Positions 60,574 to 64,000 of a DNA stretch of 64,000 bases are shown one piece after another (the stretch's first letter is position 1; every line of letters starts with the position of its first letter). Location: contig NZ_OX267715.1 in NCBI RefSeq assembly GCF_946151075.1, positions 2,581,881 through 2,645,880 on the forward strand. Direction: 5' to 3'. The translations under genes were made by a program, and so were the position numbers. The notes below the pieces were generated by a model. It ran no database searches, was not told the origin of the DNA, and was given only the letters and a program-made list of their open reading frames with translations. The stretch is from Neobacillus sp. Marseille-Q6967. Its GTDB lineage: Bacteria > Bacillota > Bacilli > Bacillales > Cytobacillaceae.

Positions 60574-62622
60574 TCAATCCAGTTTTTCACCTTCAAGTAC
60601 CCCTGTATTTTCGAGTTGTGATCTTAAGTATTCGTACTCCTTCGATGTCCAGAAGGCTTGAGATTGAATCATGAGCGATGCATCATTTCTGGCTGTCTCA
60701 AGTGCCCGGTAATCATGTACCATGTCTGCAAGCTTAAATTCGGGAAGACCACTTTGCTTCTTTCCAAAAAAATCTCCAGGGCCGCGCAGTTCAAGATCTT
60801 TTTCACTTAATACAAATCCATCATTTGTTTCTGTCATGATTCTCATTCTTTCTTGTCCAACCTCTGTTTTCGGGTCAGCAAGTAAAATGCAATATGATTG
60901 CTCACTCCCCCTGCCTACACGCCCTCTAAGCTGATGCAATTGGGAAAGACCGAATCTTTCCGCATCGTAAATCACCATCATTGTCGCATTCGGAACATTG
61001 ACTCCAACTTCTACAACAGTCGTGGACACTAGCACCTGTACTTCGTTGCCGCTAAAGAGTTTCATCACTGTGTCCTTCTCCTCAGAGCTAAGTCTTCCAT
61101 GCATCAGTCCAACCTTAAAACGATTTTGAAAATAGGTACTTAATGTTGTATGAACATCAATCGCATTCTGAACATCAAGCTTGTCTGATTCCTCAATTAA
61201 AGGACAAATGACGTATGCCTGATGCCCTTTCACTAGTTCTTTCTCTACAAAGGACAGGACACGTTCGAGCATTTCCGGCTTAGCCCAATAGGTTTCAATC
61301 GCTTTTCTTCCGGCCGGCATTTCATCAATAATCGATACGTCCATCTCACCAAATACTGTAATCGCTAAAGTTCTTGGAATGGGTGTGGCTGTCATAAATA
61401 ACACGTCGGGATTCTCACCTTTTTCACGTAATACCCGCCGCTGTTCAACCCCAAAACGATGCTGTTCATCCGTTATAACAAAGCCTAACTTATGAAATGT
61501 AACTTCATCTTGGATCAACGCATGGGTTCCTATTAAAATGTCCACGTTTCCATCAGCTAATGCCTGCAGGATTTCCCTTCTTCGTTTCCCCTTGATAGAG
61601 CTAGTTAAAAGTTCACACTTTATCCCAAAAGGTTCTAACAATCTCTTTAATGATTCCGAATGCTGCTCCGCCAAAATTTCAGTTGGCACCATTAATGCCC
61701 CCTGATAGCCTGCCGTTACACTTGCATATAAACCAATGGCAGCGACAACCGTTTTCCCTGAACCGACATCCCCCTGTAACAACCGATTCATTCTAAGGGG
61801 AGATTTTAAGTCTGTTAAAATTTCATTAACTACCCTGTTTTGAGCATTTGTTAATGGAAAAGGCAAACTTTCAATAAATTTGTTCACCTTTGTCTCCTGA
61901 TAGTTTTGTTCCAGTCCGGGGGAGTGCTCACGCTCAAATTTCCTTAGCCCCTGCATCTTTAACTGAAATTGTAAAAACTCCTCATAGACAAGGCGGCGCC
62001 TCGCTTGCTTGACCGACTCCTGGTTAAGAGGAAAATGCATAGCCTTTAATGCATCCTTTCGATTAACCAGGCGGTACTTATTCACAAGGGATAGGGGAAG
62101 GGTCTCCTCAATATAGTCCCCATATTGCTGAAATGCGAGTTGAATGAACTTCCTCATCCCTTTTGCAGTTATTTTACCTCTTAATGAATATACAGGTTCA
62201 AAATCCTTCGTCTTATTATTTTGACCTGATTGCATTTCACTAGCAGTTATCGTCTGTCTGTGGGCATCCCATTTACCGGTGATGGTAATCGTTTCATTCA
62301 TGACAATTTTATTTTTTAAATACGGCTGATTAAAAAATACAACCTTAATTAAATATTGTCCTACGAACATGCGAAACATTAATTTTGATTTCTTCCGTCC
62401 ATAATAGGCAAGAGAAGGCTCGCTATGAACCTTCCCTTCTAGCGTAACCTTCTCCTCATGCTTTACGTCGACTAAGTCTCGCAGCCGATAGTCTTCATAT
62501 CGATATGGGAAATACTCCAATAAATCCTGTATTGTGTAAATCTTCATTTCTGCCAGATTTTCAGCCGTTTCTTCTCCAATTCCCTTTAATACTAATACTG
62601 ATTGTTTTAGATTTGGATTCAC
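60574..62622 (-). CDS. recG: ATP-dependent DNA helicase RecG
   Basis: Branch-migrating helicase that reverses stalled forks and processes Holliday junctions. The N-terminal wedge/OB domain (about 1-230) is followed by helicase motifs: motif I LLQGDVGSGKTVVA, motif II DEQH in VITDEQHRFGVEQ, motif III MTATPIPRTLAI, and motif VI QLRGRVGRG. It ends with the TRG region. Length is 682 residues. The start is GTG at 62622, overlapping the sdaAA stop (GTGA); the ribosome binding site is weak, so coupling to sdaAA is likely. Confidence 0.96.
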   Translation of the reverse strand: MNPNLKQSVLVLKGIGEETAENLAEMKIYTIQDLLEYFPYRYEDYRLRDLVDVKHEEKVTLEGKVHSEPSLAYYGRKKSKLMFRMFVGQYLIKVVFFNQPYLKNKIVMNETITITGKWDAHRQTITASEMQSGQNNKTKDFEPVYSLRGKITAKGMRKFIQLAFQQYGDYIEETLPLSLVNKYRLVNRKDALKAMHFPLNQESVKQARRRLVYEEFLQFQLKMQGLRKFEREHSPGLEQNYQETKVNKFIESLPFPLTNAQNRVVNEILTDLKSPLRMNRLLQGDVGSGKTVVAAIGLYASVTAGYQGALMVPTEILAEQHSESLKRLLEPFGIKCELLTSSIKGKRRREILQALADGNVDILIGTHALIQDEVTFHKLGFVITDEQHRFGVEQRRVLREKGENPDVLFMTATPIPRTLAITVFGEMDVSIIDEMPAGRKAIETYWAKPEMLERVLSFVEKELVKGHQAYVICPLIEESDKLDVQNAIDVHTTLSTYFQNRFKVGLMHGRLSSEEKDTVMKLFSGNEVQVLVSTTVVEVGVNVPNATMMVIYDAERFGLSQLHQLRGRVGRGSEQSYCILLADPKTEVGQERMRIMTETNDGFVLSEKDLELRGPGDFFGKKQSGLPEFKLADMVHDYRALETARNDASLMIQSQAFWTSKEYEYLRSQLENTGVLEGEKLD

Positions 62623-63500
62623 TTTTTCAGCGGAATACCGAAGATCTTGGCTTCGAGTTCACGACCTGTCGGTGTTGCCGCCAACCCTCCCTGTGCTGTT
62701 TCTTTTAATGCAGTTGGCATGGATTGACCAATTTTAAACATCGCTTCAATTACTTCATCACAAGGGATTCTGCTTGTAATTCCTGCTAAAGCCATATCAG
62801 CCGCAACCATCGCATTGGCTGCACCCATCGCATTTCTTTTCACACAAGGTACTTCAACTAAACCAGCAACGGGGTCACAAACAAGCCCCAGCATATTTTT
62901 TAATGTAATCGCCATCGCTTCCGCACATTGTTCCGGGCTGCCTCCGGCCATTTCAACAATAGCAGCTGCCGCCATCCCTGATGCAGACCCTACCTCTGCT
63001 TGACATCCACCCGCTGCTCCAGAAATCGAGGCATTGTTTGCAACAACAAATCCAAAAGCCCCTGCAGTAAATAGAAAAGATATCATTTGTTCTCTTGTCG
63101 GATTTAGTTTCTCCTTCACTGCAAATAATGTCCCCGGGACTACCCCTGCTGACCCAGCAGTAGGGGTGGCACAAATCGTCCCCATCGCAGCATTTACTTC
63201 ATTCGTTGCGACTGCTTTACTTACGGCATCAAGTATCGTTTTTCCTGATAAAAAGTTTCCTTTTTCAATATAATTTTGGAGAAGAACAGCATCTCCACCG
63301 GTTAATCCCGAGTGAGAGGTTACACCTTTAAGGCCTCGTTCTACTGCTTCTTCCATCACAGTTAAATTTCTGTCCATAAACTTAAGGACTTCTTCCCTCG
63401 TTCTACCGGTCACAGTTACTTCTTGTTCAATCATAATATCTGAGATTTTTTTATTTTGACTAATTGCTAACTCTACTAATTCTGCTACATTACGAAACAA
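62619..63500 (-). CDS. sdaAA: L-serine dehydratase, alpha subunit
   Basis: Iron-sulfur enzyme that deaminates serine to pyruvate and ammonia; in Bacillus the catalytic alpha chain is separate from the beta chain. Conserved cysteines for the 4Fe-4S cluster are in ASISGAAGGCQAEVG, NMLGLVCDPVAG and EVPCVKRNAMG. Length is 293 residues. The start is TTG at 63500, matching the family start MFRNV, with GGGGGAAGG upstream. It lies 20 bp after sdaAB and overlaps recG by 4 nt. Confidence 0.95.
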   Translation of the reverse strand: MFRNVAELVELAISQNKKISDIMIEQEVTVTGRTREEVLKFMDRNLTVMEEAVERGLKGVTSHSGLTGGDAVLLQNYIEKGNFLSGKTILDAVSKAVATNEVNAAMGTICATPTAGSAGVVPGTLFAVKEKLNPTREQMISFLFTAGAFGFVVANNASISGAAGGCQAEVGSASGMAAAAIVEMAGGSPEQCAEAMAITLKNMLGLVCDPVAGLVEVPCVKRNAMGAANAMVAADMALAGITSRIPCDEVIEAMFKIGQSMPTALKETAQGGLAATPTGRELEAKIFGIPLKK

Positions 63501-63520
63501 TGGCCTTCCCCCTTTTTGTA

Positions 63521-64000
63521 TTAGTCTACAATCCTCGTTACTTTTAAGATGTTCGGAAGCTTTTCTAATTCATGAAGGATTTTATTTTCTATGTTTTGAT
63601 CCACTTCAATCGTCATTAAGGCTAGTTTTCCTACTTCTTTTCGGGATACCTCCATATGTCCGATATTGATTTCATATTTCGCTAGTACATTAGATACACT
63701 TGCAATTGCCCCAAAGCGATCATTATGGACGACCAATATCGCAGGATGATTTCCTGATAGCTTTAATTCAAAACCATTTAATTCGGTCACTTCAATTTTT
63801 CCACCGCCAATAGAGATCCCTACTAATTCTAATTCCCCTTTATCATCACCGATGATGACTCTTGCCGTGTTAGGATGGTCGGTTACGGCTTCTTCCTCAA
63901 TAAAGCGGAGTTTGATCCCGCGTTCCTTCGCTATGTCAATGGCATTAATAATCCTTGTGTCATCGGTTTCAAAATCCAGTAAGCCGCCAACAATGGCAAC
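63521..64000 (-). CDS. sdaAB: L-serine dehydratase, beta subunit (5' end outside window)
   Basis: The C-terminal 159 residues are visible; the reading frame stays open to the window edge, so the start lies beyond it. The part seen includes VAIVGGLLDFETDDTRI, then ISIGGGKIEVTELNGFELKL, and a C-terminal ACT domain (from about ILVVHNDRFGAIASVSNVLAKYEINIGHM). This is the SdaAB beta chain, whose ACT domain may sense serine. A GTG at 63790 would give a 89-residue ACT-only product, but the conserved upstream frame shows that is not the start. It pairs with sdaAA downstream. Confidence 0.93.
   Translation of the reverse strand, partial: VAIVGGLLDFETDDTRIINAIDIAKERGIKLRFIEEEAVTDHPNTARVIIGDDKGELELVGISIGGGKIEVTELNGFELKLSGNHPAILVVHNDRFGAIASVSNVLAKYEINIGHMEVSRKEVGKLALMTIEVDQNIENKILHELEKLPNILKVTRIVD

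Noticed and set aside
63521..63790. Stand-alone 89-residue ACT-domain protein
   Set aside because: The frame continues upstream to the window edge with clear SdaAB sequence, so this is the 3' part of sdaAB.
1..64000. CRISPR array, prophage, insertion sequence, tRNA or rRNA
   Set aside because: I saw no regularly spaced repeats, no phage or transposase genes and no tRNA-like cloverleaf; the only repeats are the two short interspersed families described.

Overview
The window is a chromosomal core region of an endospore-forming Bacillaceae (Firmicutes) species. Every gene I can support, 61 in all (59 complete, one cut at each window end), lies on the minus strand. Gene order follows the Bacillus subtilis segment from sdaAB to ylzJ, read here in reverse. 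Spore-specific genes (spoVFA/spoVFB, ymxH), TTG and GTG starts behind strong AGGAGG-type ribosome binding sites, FapR, CodY, RNase J2 and the SMC/FtsY/Ffh order all fit Bacillus sensu lato. I cannot fix the genus. The intergenic repeats resemble ones I recall from Bacillus, Neobacillus and Mesobacillus relatives.

Layout in the direction of transcription, high to low coordinates. 64000-60574: sdaAB-sdaAA-recG (serine deamination, fork repair). 60526-56752: fapR-plsX-fabD-fabG-acpP (fatty acid and phospholipid synthesis under FapR). 56678-49525: rnc-smc-ftsY-ylxM-ffh (RNase III, chromosome condensation, SRP targeting). 49405-44174: rpsP-khpA-ylqD-rimM-trmD-rplS-lepB-rbgA-rnhB (ribosome parts and maturation). 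43965-40923: sucC-sucD, dprA. 40474-33706: topA-trmFO-hslV-hslU-codY. 33488-29185: rpsB-tsf-pyrH-frr-uppS. 29110-21299: cdsA-dxr-rasP-polC. 21058-10999: rimP-nusA-ylxR-ylxQ-infB-ylxP-rbfA-truB-ribC-rpsO-pnp. 10824-8202: ylxY-mlpA-ymxH. 8029-6531: the dipicolinate synthase pair spoVFA-spoVFB. 6340-1: asd-dapG-dapA-rnjB-tepA-ylzJ.

The genes work together. The asd-dapG-dapA block makes the dihydrodipicolinate precursor that SpoVFA/B turn into dipicolinate for the spore core, and it also supplies lysine and peptidoglycan. FapR couples membrane lipid synthesis to malonyl-CoA. The nusA-infB block builds transcription, translation and ribosome assembly factors.

I found no prophage, CRISPR array, tRNA, rRNA or novel multigene system; this is conserved housekeeping DNA. 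Points worth a second look: (a) a 131-bp GC-rich interspersed repeat present three times full-length plus one internally deleted copy that keeps perfect 14-bp terminal inverted repeats, all in one orientation; (b) a second short repeat family; (c) genes missing relative to B. subtilis synteny: proS, codV/xerC, the flagellar/chemotaxis operon and ylqG-ylqH; (d) an RNase J2 with an apparently complete metal site; (e) an HslV without the N-terminal Ser used in B. subtilis; (f) unexplained dyads upstream of topA and hslV; (g) a recG terminator fused to the fapR promoter and FapR operator. Statements about B. subtilis are from memory, not from a search.
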